The notes beneath the pieces are model-generated. The model was not told the origin of the DNA. It was given only the letters and a program-made list of their open reading frames with translations, and ran no database searches. The position numbers and the translations under genes were made by a program. Source: Calothrix sp. PCC 7716 (GTDB lineage Bacteria > Cyanobacteriota > Cyanobacteriia > Cyanobacteriales > Nostocaceae). Taken from it: DNA of 64,000 nt. Shown one piece after another: positions 54,481-62,532 of this stretch (positions are counted from its first letter, which is position 1; each line of letters starts with the position of its first letter). The DNA is taken from contig NZ_AP025018.1 in the NCBI RefSeq assembly GCF_019977735.1, positions 8,560,580-8,624,579 on the forward strand, given 5' to 3'.

Positions 54481-54681
54481 ATGATTACTCAAGATTGCGT
54501 AGATGTAAACTCAGTGGAGACAGACGAAAGCTTACGGCGCCAAATTCAAATCAGAACAACACAACTTGAAATAGCGCGTCACTCTAACATGCATCTTGTC
54601 GCCGAAACTCTACAGCAGCAATTAGACGAATTAGATAAAAACCGCAACTTTAACGCATTAATGACTTTATTCGATGATTAA
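54481..54681 (+). CDS. Small soluble protein (unknown)
   Basis: 66 residues, helical and charged (SLRRQIQIRTTQLEIARHS, LVAETLQQQLDELDKNRNF). It has no membrane segment or known motif. A clean start, stop and flanking hairpins on both sides (54337-54406 and 54690-54710) support a real short gene. Function unknown. Confidence 0.6.
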   Translation: MITQDCVDVNSVETDESLRRQIQIRTTQLEIARHSNMHLVAETLQQQLDELDKNRNFNALMTLFDD

Positions 54682-54689
54682 CTCATGTA

Positions 54690-54710
54690 GCACAGGCATC
54701 CTGCCTGTGC
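54690..54710. terminator. GCACAGGCA palindrome between convergent genes
   Basis: GCACAGGCA-TCC-TGCCTGTGC, a 9-bp stem with 3-base loop, between the stop at 54681 and the potB stop at 54774. Same palindrome family as the others. Confidence 0.65.
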
Positions 54711-54773
54711 ATTAAATTAGTCGATAATAGAGATTTGTCAAGGTTACTGAAAGCATTACATCTAACTACTTTG

Positions 54774-55739
54774 TTAACGTTTCGGTGCCGCTTCCCCAAA
54801 TTTTATTAGTAATGCGATGGCGATGCTTACTATCATTATTAGTGTCATACTTAAGGCTGACCCAAAACCCCAATTTTGTGTTGCTCCCAAGAATTGATTG
54901 TATATTAAACGCGCGCCTGTCATGCTAGAGGCGCCACCTAGTAGCTCAGGGTTAACGAAATCTCCTAGTGTGGTAATGAATACTAAAAATGAACTTGCTG
55001 CTACTCCGGTTATCACTTGTGGTAATGTTGCTTTGTAGAACACTTGTACAGGATTGGCGCCGAGGTCTGCTGCTGCTTCGAGTTGACGTTTATCTAATTT
55101 TTCGAGTGAGGCATATAAAATTAACACCATATAAGGTAAAGCACTATAAGTCATGCCAATATAAACAGCAGCGTTTTGGTTAAGGATATTTAGTGTAGGT
55201 AAGCCGAAGCTATTTAGTATAGTGTTGAGTAAACCTGTAGGACGCAAAATTGTTATCCAGGCATAACTACGAAGTAACGAAGAAGTCCATAATGGTAGTA
55301 CAAATGCGATTAAAATAAAATTCCGCCAGCGTTGCGGTACTAGTTGAGCTATCCAGTAAGCGACAGGGAAGGCTAAAATTAAGCAAATTGCTGTTGTGCC
55401 AAGAGCAAATGAGAATGAACGTCTAATTACCTGTAGATAAATAGGGTCAAGTATACGGTTATAGTTTGTAACTAATGCTTTCCAGATTTTGTGCCAGTTT
55501 TGAAAGTCTAGAAACTGGTTATAGTCTGTGATGCCACCTGGGTTGACTATATCTCCTGGTCGTATACCTGGTACTAAACTTAACTGAAATATGATTAATG
55601 TTGGTAGTACTAATAGTAGTATGAGCCAAACACCTGCTGGCGCCAGTAGTAAAAATGGTTCTAACCATTTTATTTTTGGTTTCGCACGCTGTATTTTTTC
55701 AACTTCAACAGTTTGAGGTAATGGATATTGTGTTGACAT
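54774..55739 (-). CDS. potB: Polyamine-type ABC transporter permease (PotB-like)
   Basis: A 321-residue permease with six membrane helices (first near 30-48, LLLAPAGVWLILLLVLPTLI). The EAA-type cytoplasmic loop reads LEAAADLGANPVQVFYKATLPQ, where the coupling helix meets the ATPase. It belongs to the spermidine/putrescine import systems. It is the last gene of a potA-potD-potB set on the minus strand. No second permease (potC) follows; the next gene is on the other strand. The spacer to potD is made mostly of the heptamer TAACTCC. Confidence 0.9.
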   Translation of the reverse strand: MSTQYPLPQTVEVEKIQRAKPKIKWLEPFLLLAPAGVWLILLLVLPTLIIFQLSLVPGIRPGDIVNPGGITDYNQFLDFQNWHKIWKALVTNYNRILDPIYLQVIRRSFSFALGTTAICLILAFPVAYWIAQLVPQRWRNFILIAFVLPLWTSSLLRSYAWITILRPTGLLNTILNSFGLPTLNILNQNAAVYIGMTYSALPYMVLILYASLEKLDKRQLEAAADLGANPVQVFYKATLPQVITGVAASSFLVFITTLGDFVNPELLGGASSMTGARLIYNQFLGATQNWGFGSALSMTLIMIVSIAIALLIKFGEAAPKR

Positions 55740-55750
55740 AATTTTATTCT

Positions 55751-55797
55751 TAACTCCTAACTCCTAACTCCTAACTCCTAACTCCTAACTCCTAACT
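55751..55797. repeat. Heptamer tandem repeat TAACTCC, about 6.7 copies
   Basis: Period of exactly 7 bp between potB and potD. The reverse complement (GGAGTTA) also forms the end of the DUF3616 gene (45131-45151). Heptamer tandem repeats (STRR) are known in Calothrix and Nostoc. Confidence 0.95.
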
Positions 55798-55800
55798 TTC

Positions 55801-56886
55801 TTACGCGCTGGTTAGTTGAGTCCAATAGCGTTCGTACATTTCTTCTGCTTCGCCTATGGGAGAAAGACGTTCGCATTTTGCGAGTACTTCTTCTTTGGGG
55901 AATAGTGTGGGTTTGGTTTGTATGTGTTTTGGTAGTTGTTCAAATGCTGCACGGTTGGGAGTTGCTAGACTTTGACGTTTGGTTAACTGTGCTGATACTT
56001 CTGGTTGTAATAAGTAGTTTATCCATGCATAGGCGCCTGTTGGGTTTGGTGCGCTTTTTAATATGGCAAGTGTGTCTGTCCACAAGGAGGTTCCGCTTTT
56101 AGGTATTGCGTATTGTAGTTTAGGATTTTCTTTGGTGAGTTTTATGGCATCGCTAGAGTAACACATTGCCAAAAGTAAGTCTCCAGCTAAAATTTTGTTT
56201 CGCCAAGCATCTGTATCAAAGCCAGCAAGTGATGGTTTTAGTTCTTTCAGTTTTTCGTATGCTTGTTTAATTTCGCTTTCGTTCTTTGAATTATAGGAAT
56301 AACCCAACATTTTTAACGTTCCTCCAAAGACTTCGCGGGTGTCGTTGAGTAAAGTCATTTTTTGATTGAGTTTTTCACGATTTTTCCACAAGTACTCCCA
56401 GTCATCAGGAGGTGTTGTGATGATTTCTGAGTTATAAATAAAACCTGTTGTTCCCCATGTAAAGGGTATGCTGTAACGGTTGTTGGGGTCGTAAGGAGGA
56501 TTTTGGAACTGTGGAAATAAATTATCGACCCCTACTAGTAAATTATGTTTGATTTCGTTTAGTAATCCTTTTTCTACCATCTTCTGCACTACGTAGTCAG
56601 ATGGATAGATTACACTATAGGCGCCTCCTCCTCCTGCTTGAATTTTTGCCTGCATCATATCGTTAGATTCGTACAGGTCTGCAAATAACTTAATCCCTGT
56701 TTGAGCAGTAAAGGTTTTGAGTAATTCTTTATCGTCTGCGTATTGTGTCCATGTATATAAATATAGTTGGTCGCGCTGTTCGGATGTAGTCGCATTGGCT
56801 CGAACATTGCCAAGTTTCCAACCACAACCAGCTAACGATAAACCCGATAAGCTTAATAAAGCTCTTATTAGATTTCTTCTATTCAT
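55801..56886 (-). CDS. potD: Polyamine-type ABC transporter substrate-binding lipoprotein (PotD-like)
   Basis: About 361 residues from ATG 56884-56886 (MNRRNLIRALLSLSG); a TTG five codons upstream is less likely, since GGGGAA lies 8 bp before the chosen ATG. A lipobox (LSLAGCGW) marks an exported lipoprotein. The mature part has LYLYTWTQYADDKELL, YPSDYVVQKMVEKGLLNEI and WGTTGFIYNSE, typical of PotD/PotF-type binding proteins with a periplasmic binding fold. It would capture spermidine or putrescine; the exact ligand is not certain. It lies between potA and potB in transcription order. Confidence 0.9.
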   Translation of the reverse strand: MNRRNLIRALLSLSGLSLAGCGWKLGNVRANATTSEQRDQLYLYTWTQYADDKELLKTFTAQTGIKLFADLYESNDMMQAKIQAGGGGAYSVIYPSDYVVQKMVEKGLLNEIKHNLLVGVDNLFPQFQNPPYDPNNRYSIPFTWGTTGFIYNSEIITTPPDDWEYLWKNREKLNQKMTLLNDTREVFGGTLKMLGYSYNSKNESEIKQAYEKLKELKPSLAGFDTDAWRNKILAGDLLLAMCYSSDAIKLTKENPKLQYAIPKSGTSLWTDTLAILKSAPNPTGAYAWINYLLQPEVSAQLTKRQSLATPNRAAFEQLPKHIQTKPTLFPKEEVLAKCERLSPIGEAEEMYERYWTQLTSA

Positions 56887-56930
56887 TTTGTTATTCCCCA
56901 ACTCATAACTCCTAACTTCTAACTCCGCTC

Positions 56931-56988
56931 CTCAGCACTCAGCACTCAGCACTCAGCACTCAGCACTCAGCACTCAGCACTCAGCACT
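56931..56988. repeat. Heptamer tandem repeat CTCAGCA, about 8 copies
   Basis: Perfect 7-bp period over 58 bp between potD and potA. A degenerate TAACTCC-type tract (56893-56930) precedes it. This is another STRR-type repeat. Confidence 0.95.
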
Positions 56989-56994
56989 AATTAA

Positions 56995-58086
56995 CTATTC
57001 CCCAATAGCTATACAATCGGTTTCTGACCACCATGCGTATATAGTGGTGTTTGGGTCAGGAATTATGCCTGCTGTATTTGGTTGCATGACGGTAATGTGA
57101 ATTGTTGGCGCAATTTCAACTACGTAGTTAACTCTAGTTCCCAAATACATGACATTGATGAGTCGTCCTTCAAAGCAATTCTTTTGTACGCTGGGTTTAT
57201 ATAGCGATAGCTGAATTTTTTCTGGACGCACGCTTACTGTTACTGACTGCATCTCCTGGGGTGAGTGTTCTGTACGACTAACGATTATCTTTAGCTGTTG
57301 TTTTGTTAAAACTTGTAAATTATTAGCGTCGATGTCAACGATTTGACCAGCAAATAGGTTAGTATCACCGATAAAATCAGCGACAAATACTGTTCGGGGT
57401 TGTTCGTAAATTTCTGCTGGGGTGCCTATCTGCTCGACTTTGCCTTTATTCATTACGGCAATACGATTACTGAGTGAGAGTGCTTCTTCTTGGTCATGTG
57501 TCACCATAATGAAGGTTAATCCTAGCTCTCGGTGCAGGTTCGATAATTCTAACTGCATTTCTTTACGTAACTTTAAATCGAGGGCACCGAGTGGTTCATC
57601 GAGTAATATAACAGCTGGACGATTTACTAATGCACGTGCTAAAGCAACTCGTTGTTGCTGTCCACCCGATAGTTGGGCAGGATGACGAGCTTGAAACCCC
57701 TCCATTTTGACTTGCGCTAATGCGTCTTTAACACGAGTTTGGATTTCTGCTTTTGGTAGTTTTTTCAAACGTAAACCAAATGCAATGTTATCCCAAACGT
57801 TTAAATGATTAAACAAAGCATAACTTTGAAAAACAGTGTTAACAGGTCTTTTATAAGGTGGAACGTTTGCCATCGACTCTCCACGAATAAACAACTTACC
57901 TGCGTCAACAGTTTCAAATCCTGCTATCATTCGCAATGTCGTTGTTTTTCCACAACCAGAGGGACCCAATATACTAAAAAACTCGCCTTGTTTAACATCT
58001 AAATCTATGCCGTGTACTGCTGGTTCTTGGTTAAAAAACTTGAAAGCTCCTTGCAGTTCGACATCTACTAACCTAGTGTTTGTCAT
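56995..58086 (-). CDS. potA: Polyamine-type ABC transporter ATPase (PotA-like)
   Basis: About 363 residues from ATG 58084-58086 (MTNTRLVDVELQ), where AGGG lies just upstream; an ATG at 58117-58119 would add 11 residues. Walker A ILGPSGCGKTTTLRMIAG, Q-loop TVFQSYALF, signature LSGGQQQRVALARAL, Walker B ILLDEPLGALD and switch His MVTHDQEEAL are all intact. The C-terminal TOBE-like domain (VSVRPEKIQLSL) is as in PotA/spermidine importers. It is first in the minus-strand transcript potA-potD-potB and is separated from potD by a 58-bp heptamer array. Confidence 0.93.
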   Translation of the reverse strand: MTNTRLVDVELQGAFKFFNQEPAVHGIDLDVKQGEFFSILGPSGCGKTTTLRMIAGFETVDAGKLFIRGESMANVPPYKRPVNTVFQSYALFNHLNVWDNIAFGLRLKKLPKAEIQTRVKDALAQVKMEGFQARHPAQLSGGQQQRVALARALVNRPAVILLDEPLGALDLKLRKEMQLELSNLHRELGLTFIMVTHDQEEALSLSNRIAVMNKGKVEQIGTPAEIYEQPRTVFVADFIGDTNLFAGQIVDIDANNLQVLTKQQLKIIVSRTEHSPQEMQSVTVSVRPEKIQLSLYKPSVQKNCFEGRLINVMYLGTRVNYVVEIAPTIHITVMQPNTAGIIPDPNTTIYAWWSETDCIAIGE

Positions 58087-58359
58087 ATTACCCTGATTAT
58101 CCCTGACAGCTTGCCACATAATCCCCTAATTCAGTATTAATACGTAATTTATAACTACCTTATGTAACCTATTAGGCAGACAAAAAATAGCTCTTTGGTT
58201 TATTGTACCCATCAATAATAAAAACACCCATTCCGATGTTATTAATTAAGCCCCCAATGAAACTGACCTCAGTCGTAGATAAATAACAATATTATTAAAA
58301 TTAAAGTTACTTTTGTGACTTTACTCGAAAACAACCAGCTAGGTAAGAAAGAAGGGTGG

Positions 58360-58388
58360 CGGACGGACGGTCGGACGGTCGGACGCGG
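58360..58388. repeat. GGACGGTC-type tandem repeat
   Basis: Four imperfect units GGACGGAC/GGTCGGAC over about 29 bp, GC-rich in an AT-rich region. Confidence 0.7.
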
Positions 58389-58391
58389 TGC

Positions 58392-58411
58392 CCAAACCAC
58401 ACATGGTTTGG
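58392..58411. repeat. Perfect hairpin CCAAACCA ... TGGTTTGG
   Basis: 8-bp stem with CACA loop, directly after the GGACGGTC array. Confidence 0.75.
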
Positions 58412-58500
58412 TGCATATGCACTATTCGATCAACCAGAAATAGTTGTAGTTGCCGGGGCGTGAAAACTCAGGTCAACACAAAGGAGACTTTTGTAGACCA

Positions 58501-58587
58501 ATGGCGTTAAGAGTACTCGAAAAATACTTCCAGAAAAAATACCCAGGTAAATACACAAAATCCGAAGTAGAAGGTGCCGACAAATAG
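58501..58587 (+). pseudogene. Possible short peptide or decayed gene end (doubtful)
   Basis: ATG 58501 opens a 28-codon frame (MALRVLEKYFQKKYPG and onward, ending VEGADK). AAAGGAG lies 12-18 bp upstream. Another frame directly after it (QIATGELQQITPKN then stop) looks coding-like, as if a frameshift split a longer gene. I cannot identify it; it may be a decayed remnant. Confidence 0.3.
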
Positions 58588-58658
58588 CAACAGGAGAACT
58601 CCAGCAGATAACCCCCAAAAATTAAATATTTAATTTTGCTAATCTTGTTAATCTTGTG

Positions 58659-58680
58659 GAACAGGCATCCCTGCCTGTTC
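58659..58680. terminator. Dispersed palindrome after the cytochrome b561 gene
   Basis: GAACAGGCATCCCTGCCTGTTC, about 195 bp 3' of the cytochrome b561 stop (58876, minus strand). Confidence 0.55.
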
Positions 58681-58875
58681 TATTCTTCAAATAGTTCTTG
58701 AAAAATTTATAAGTTATAATGTCTGCAAACTGTATTACTAATTAAAATGTGTAAATAATACTTTTTTTAAAATAAAATTTTAATTTTAAAATAGTCCCTC
58801 TCGGTAACAATGAATTTAGAGGGACTAAACCACAAAGAACACAAAGAAAAAAAAATAAGTTATATATCTACTGTG

Positions 58876-59460
58876 CTAAAACGCGAATTTTTTAGTTACA
58901 AAATTCATAAACCGCTTCCAATTCGCTCGCAATACTTTCCAGTATACGAGCATGTGTACAACAACAAAAGCCAAAAAAGTATAAGATAGCCAGAAATGCA
59001 TACTACGTCCAACATCTACCATCGCTCTATTTTGAGGAAAAATGTCGGGTAAAACAATTCCAAAGAACTTAACGTTATTGCTTCTAAATGAATTTGATAA
59101 TAAAAATCCTGTAACAGGTACAGCCCACATAAATAAATATAAACTTGTGTGCAGTATAAAAATTCTCCACCATTCCAGCGTCAACTTCGGCGCCTTTTTG
59201 GTATATTTGCGAAACCAGACGCGCAGCAAAGTTAAAATCCGCCAAGTCAATAAAGCCATTGTTAGCACACCTATGGACTTGTGAAAATCATAAAGTGGTG
59301 AGCGTATTGGCACCTCACGCGCTAACCTTGCCATGAAAGAACCAGTGGCAAACAGTACTAAATAGCAAGCTGCCATCCACCAATGCACAGACATTAAATC
59401 TTTAAAGGCAGAATTTAACCTTGGTTTTATGTTTTTTTTAATCGGCTGTACCGCACTCAT
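58876..59460 (-). CDS. Cytochrome b561-family membrane protein
   Basis: 194 residues with four membrane helices. Conserved histidines placed to bind two b-type hemes include MSVHWWMAACY in helix 1 and YDFHKSIGVLTM in helix 2, and MHFWLSYTFLA and FVVVHMLVYW in the last helix. It would carry electrons across the plasma or thylakoid membrane; the partner is unknown. It is a typical prokaryotic b561 with a short N-terminal cytoplasmic start. It is monocistronic. Confidence 0.9.
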   Translation of the reverse strand: MSAVQPIKKNIKPRLNSAFKDLMSVHWWMAACYLVLFATGSFMARLAREVPIRSPLYDFHKSIGVLTMALLTWRILTLLRVWFRKYTKKAPKLTLEWWRIFILHTSLYLFMWAVPVTGFLLSNSFRSNNVKFFGIVLPDIFPQNRAMVDVGRSMHFWLSYTFLAFVVVHMLVYWKVLRANWKRFMNFVTKKFAF

Positions 59461-59671
59461 ACGTTATTCACACTATTTACGCAACATCCTCTACACTTCC
59501 CAGTATAGGTATGTTACATAAAATCCCCGTGAAAATAACATGAAAGATTTTTAATATAACTTAATTTAAGTTAATTTATTTTAATATAGAAATAAATAAG
59601 TGGATATCAACGCTTCTGTACGTAATATCCACTTCGCTAAAATGTGAGTTGAATTCAGATTACGGAAAAAA

Positions 59672-59869
59672 CTAACGAGACTCGGTACCTTGGTTAGGAC
59701 TACCAACAACAGTATCGTTTTCTGGCGCCTCTGGCATTGCACTAGGTTTAGCATCGGTCTTAGAAGCTACACCTGTTCTGCGGGTTTCTTCATCAATGGT
59801 TGACTGATATCCACCACCTGCTTGGGTGTCGCTTTCACTTGCTTTCTTATTTTTATCTTCTTCGCTCAT
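59672..59869 (-). CDS. Small disordered acidic protein (unknown)
   Basis: 65 residues with no hydrophobic segment, rich in Ser, Glu, Asp, Gly, Thr and Lys (EEDKNKKASESDTQAGGGY, TGVASKTDAKPSAMPEAP). It is predicted to be disordered. A GAAGAGAG-like stretch lies just upstream of the ATG on the minus strand. Its standalone position and GGCGCC site support a real gene. Function unknown. Confidence 0.55.
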   Translation of the reverse strand: MSEEDKNKKASESDTQAGGGYQSTIDEETRRTGVASKTDAKPSAMPEAPENDTVVGSPNQGTESR

Positions 59870-59997
59870 AGCTCTCTTCCTGGGTGTACTTTGTTTATTT
59901 CTTGAGCTTATACTACGAACTTACAATGCCCATTCACATCTATCAAAAATCTAGTCATGAATAATTTTTTATCTATCTAAAGGTTAGTTGTTGGGTA

Positions 59998-61146
59998 TCA
60001 GAAAGCATAACGAATGTTGCAATAAGGTAATTTCTTTTGCAATAAGTCACAAAACTGCTTGACTAACTTACCCTTTAATCCGCGTGCGTAGCGAACATTA
60101 CTGCCACCTGTTTGCGAAACTTTATCTTCTTGTAACTTTGGTTGCCACAAAATTTCTTCAGCTTGGGGGTTCCAAACTAAATTGACTTCGTGTAATTCTT
60201 CGTTATGAGTCAGAAAAATTACCTCACATTGTAATTGCGCTTTGGCTTTCTCTGAGAGCGTATCATCAATTTGCTCAAACAAATCAGTATAATTCGCTAG
60301 CCAATCTTCACTATAAATAACAGGAGCAAAATTAAGGTGAACTTCATACCCCGCTTCGACGAAATCATTGACGGCGCCAATACGTTCTGCAATACTCGAA
60401 GTTCTTACATCAACAACCTGCGCCATTTGATGTGGCATCAAGCTATAACGAATCCGCGTTTTACCTTGCGGGTCATACGTTAACAAATCTCGATTAACAC
60501 GCTTGGTTGCAAATGTAGCTTTTGCATTAGGTAAAGTGCGAAACGTAGTAATTAAGTCTTTAACATTATCACAAATCGCCGCATCAACAGAGCAATCGCT
60601 ATTTTCGCCAATCTCATAAACCCAGTCCTTCGGGTCAACTTGGTTTGGTTCAAGCTTCATACCCTGTTTAGCTGCGTGTCGCGTTAAATAACCAATAACT
60701 CGCTCAATGTTAACAAACGTAGTAATGGGATTGGCATAACCTTTACGACGAGCAGTGTAACAGTACACACACGCCATTGCACAACCGTTTGCGTGAGAAG
60801 GCGCCACAAAATCAGAACTGCGACAATTAGGACGACACTGTAAAGATTTCTTAACACCTAACACTAAAACTGTGCGCTTGATACGGTTCCAGTCTTCGGC
60901 AGATTCGGAGTTACCATGCAGTTCGGGGATATTCCAATGCGATGGAACCTCAATTAATTTCGCGTCTGAATGCTGCGCTAAAATTTGTTGACCTCGGTCG
61001 TAGTCTAAAATCGCTTTCTCGTAATAAATCTCTTTAATATTAAGCAATTTTGCAATCGCTTCGGGTTTGGTATTATGCAGTTGTTGAGTAATCAAAGCAC
61101 CAATCCTTACTGAACACACTTTAGTATACTCAGCCAACATGTACAA
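59998..61146 (-). CDS. Radical SAM protein of the spore photoproduct lyase family (SplB-like)
   Basis: 382 residues with a radical SAM cluster CxxxCxxC at Cys122, Cys126 and Cys129 (NGCAMACVYCYTARR), which binds a [4Fe-4S] cluster. The rest of the (beta/alpha) barrel follows, with EIGENSDCSVDAAICDN and RIRYSLMPHQMAQ. The family repairs UV-induced thymine photoproducts in spore formers; cyanobacteria carry homologues whose substrate is not established. A short frame overlapping its start (61130-61252) may be part of the same unit. It converges on no neighbour. Confidence 0.9.
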   Translation of the reverse strand: MYMLAEYTKVCSVRIGALITQQLHNTKPEAIAKLLNIKEIYYEKAILDYDRGQQILAQHSDAKLIEVPSHWNIPELHGNSESAEDWNRIKRTVLVLGVKKSLQCRPNCRSSDFVAPSHANGCAMACVYCYTARRKGYANPITTFVNIERVIGYLTRHAAKQGMKLEPNQVDPKDWVYEIGENSDCSVDAAICDNVKDLITTFRTLPNAKATFATKRVNRDLLTYDPQGKTRIRYSLMPHQMAQVVDVRTSSIAERIGAVNDFVEAGYEVHLNFAPVIYSEDWLANYTDLFEQIDDTLSEKAKAQLQCEVIFLTHNEELHEVNLVWNPQAEEILWQPKLQEDKVSQTGGSNVRYARGLKGKLVKQFCDLLQKKLPYCNIRYAF

Positions 61147-61252
61147 GGTTGTTAGGATAACCGAAAACGATAGAAGGGATATCTAAACCGTAACCAATCA
61201 AGACTTTGCAGTATAATTTGGGAGCTTTGTTACCTCGAATACGCGCTTTCAT
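61130..61252 (-). CDS. Possible small protein overlapping the SplB-like gene (doubtful)
   Basis: A 40-codon frame from ATG 61250-61252: MKARIRGNKAPKLYCKVLIG and onward, ending NNLVHVG, overlapping the SplB start by 17 bp. In the same frame the codons just before the ATG are open for about 11 codons (DTHHQFILL), so it may be the remnant of a longer gene. It has a regular amphipathic look, but I do not recognise it. Confidence 0.35.
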   Translation of the reverse strand: MKARIRGNKAPKLYCKVLIGYGLDIPSIVFGYPNNLVHVG

Positions 61253-61307
61253 TAATAGAATAAATTGGTGATGGGTATCGTTTTCAAGTTAAGCTAATGA
61301 GACGACT

Positions 61308-61328
61308 GCACAGCAGGGATGCCTGTGC
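61308..61328. terminator. Dispersed palindrome after the Rpn-family pseudogene
   Basis: GCACAGCAGGGATGCCTGTGC, about 35 bp 3' of the stop at 61364 (minus strand). Confidence 0.55.
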
Positions 61329-61363
61329 TACAATTATGTCAAATGTCTACAAAGTTTGAAGTT

Positions 61364-62186
61364 TTACAAATTTTCTTGTAGTTCTTCAATGGTACCTGTT
61401 ACGGTAATGGTACGAATAATTTCATTCAAACGCTCTAAATCATTGATTTCGCTAACTCGTGACATTAATTCTAAACCCTCAGTTCCAAATTTTGCTTCCA
61501 GAACCGTTTCAATAGCCGATATTATTCCTTCCCTGCGCCCACGTTGATCGATTTCTGTATACCAGGGCGATTCTCTCAAAACAGCCATGTCCCACCTCAT
61601 AATGTCTTGAACTAGTGCAGTATCTAACACAAATGTAGCAAAAAAAGCAAGAACTGTTTCAAGTTTGTTTAACTCTTCATCAGCTCTTAGGATTTGTAAG
61701 GCTTCCCTGATTATAGGCTCATTCTCTCCACCTTTAAGCATTGGCACAAATGGAAGCAGTGATGGTATCTGTAGTTGAAGTGCAATATTTACGTCAACTT
61801 CCCACAGGTTAATCACGCGATAATCCTGAATTGACTTTAAACCAGCAATGCTTGATTTATACCTGCTGGGTATTTTGCTATCGCTAACTTTTAAGATATT
61901 TATCAGCACCGGATAAACTGGTAAGTCATACTTTTCTGCTGCTAGTCCAACATATGCGTTCATTCGACGTGGCTGTTTTGATGAATAGCGCAGTTCTAAG
62001 CAAAAATTTCCCATACGCTTTACTTTCCGCGCGAATGAGAACGTCGCTTTGTCTACCTACCCATTGAAATTCTGGGTTGAGAATTTCTCCTGTGACAATA
62101 TCATCTATTTGAGTTGCCCACCTTGCCCAATTATTAGGCGCCAAACTAATGATTTTTTTGGCACTGATATCCGCTGGTTTTGCCAT
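61364..62186 (-). pseudogene. Rpn/PD-(D/E)XK-family nuclease-like gene, frameshifted
   Basis: Two overlapping frames cover one family. 62186 down to about 62010 gives MAKPADISAKKIISLAPNNW and VGRQSDVLIRAESKAYGKFL. The second frame from about 62014 continues with FCLELRYSSKQPRRMNAYVG, DLPVYPVLINIL and a C-terminal DUF4351-like helix (RREGIISAIETVLEAKFG). Family members run straight from DVLIRAES through ELRY, so a single-base slip, probably in the A/T run near 62000-62010, has split the gene. Intact members are often called Rpn or transposase-related nucleases; here it is likely inactive unless frameshifting occurs. Confidence 0.8.
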
Positions 62187-62532
62187 TACTGGTACATGCA
62201 ATAATTATTGGCATTTATAGTAACTTAATACTTACTGCTAAATAGACTTGTTCTTAATAAGTTTTTTATCACTTTGAGAGTATAAATATTGTCATCTGAA
62301 ATTAATATTTATACTTATTTAACCTTAAAGAGCAAATACTTACAATCAAAATAAATGTCACTATACTGACATTTTTTGTTACCATCTTACAAACTGTCAC
62401 AAACAAAGCCGAAAACTAATCTTAAGCCAGCGAAGATTTTAAATAATAGATGCGAAAATTTGCTCAGAGGGTTTTGACCTGTCTGTGTAAGTTTTATGTA
62501 TCTTATTATATCTTTATTGTGGCAGCATTTAT
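62187..62532. other. AT-rich divergent spacer
   Basis: About 345 bp between the Rpn-family pseudogene and the large membrane protein gene. No gene or repeat seen. Confidence 0.45.

Larger units (their letters stand above)
58120..58875. other. 756-bp repeat-rich spacer between potA and cytochrome b561 genes
   Basis: It contains a GGACGGTC tandem array (58360-58388), a perfect hairpin (58392-58411), a short plus-strand frame (58501-58587) and a palindrome (58659-58680). No standard gene was recognised. Confidence 0.55.

Noticed and set aside
58430-58618. 62-codon minus-strand frame in the potA-b561 spacer
   Set aside because: It has no ribosome-binding site and is antisense to the better-looking short plus-strand frame.
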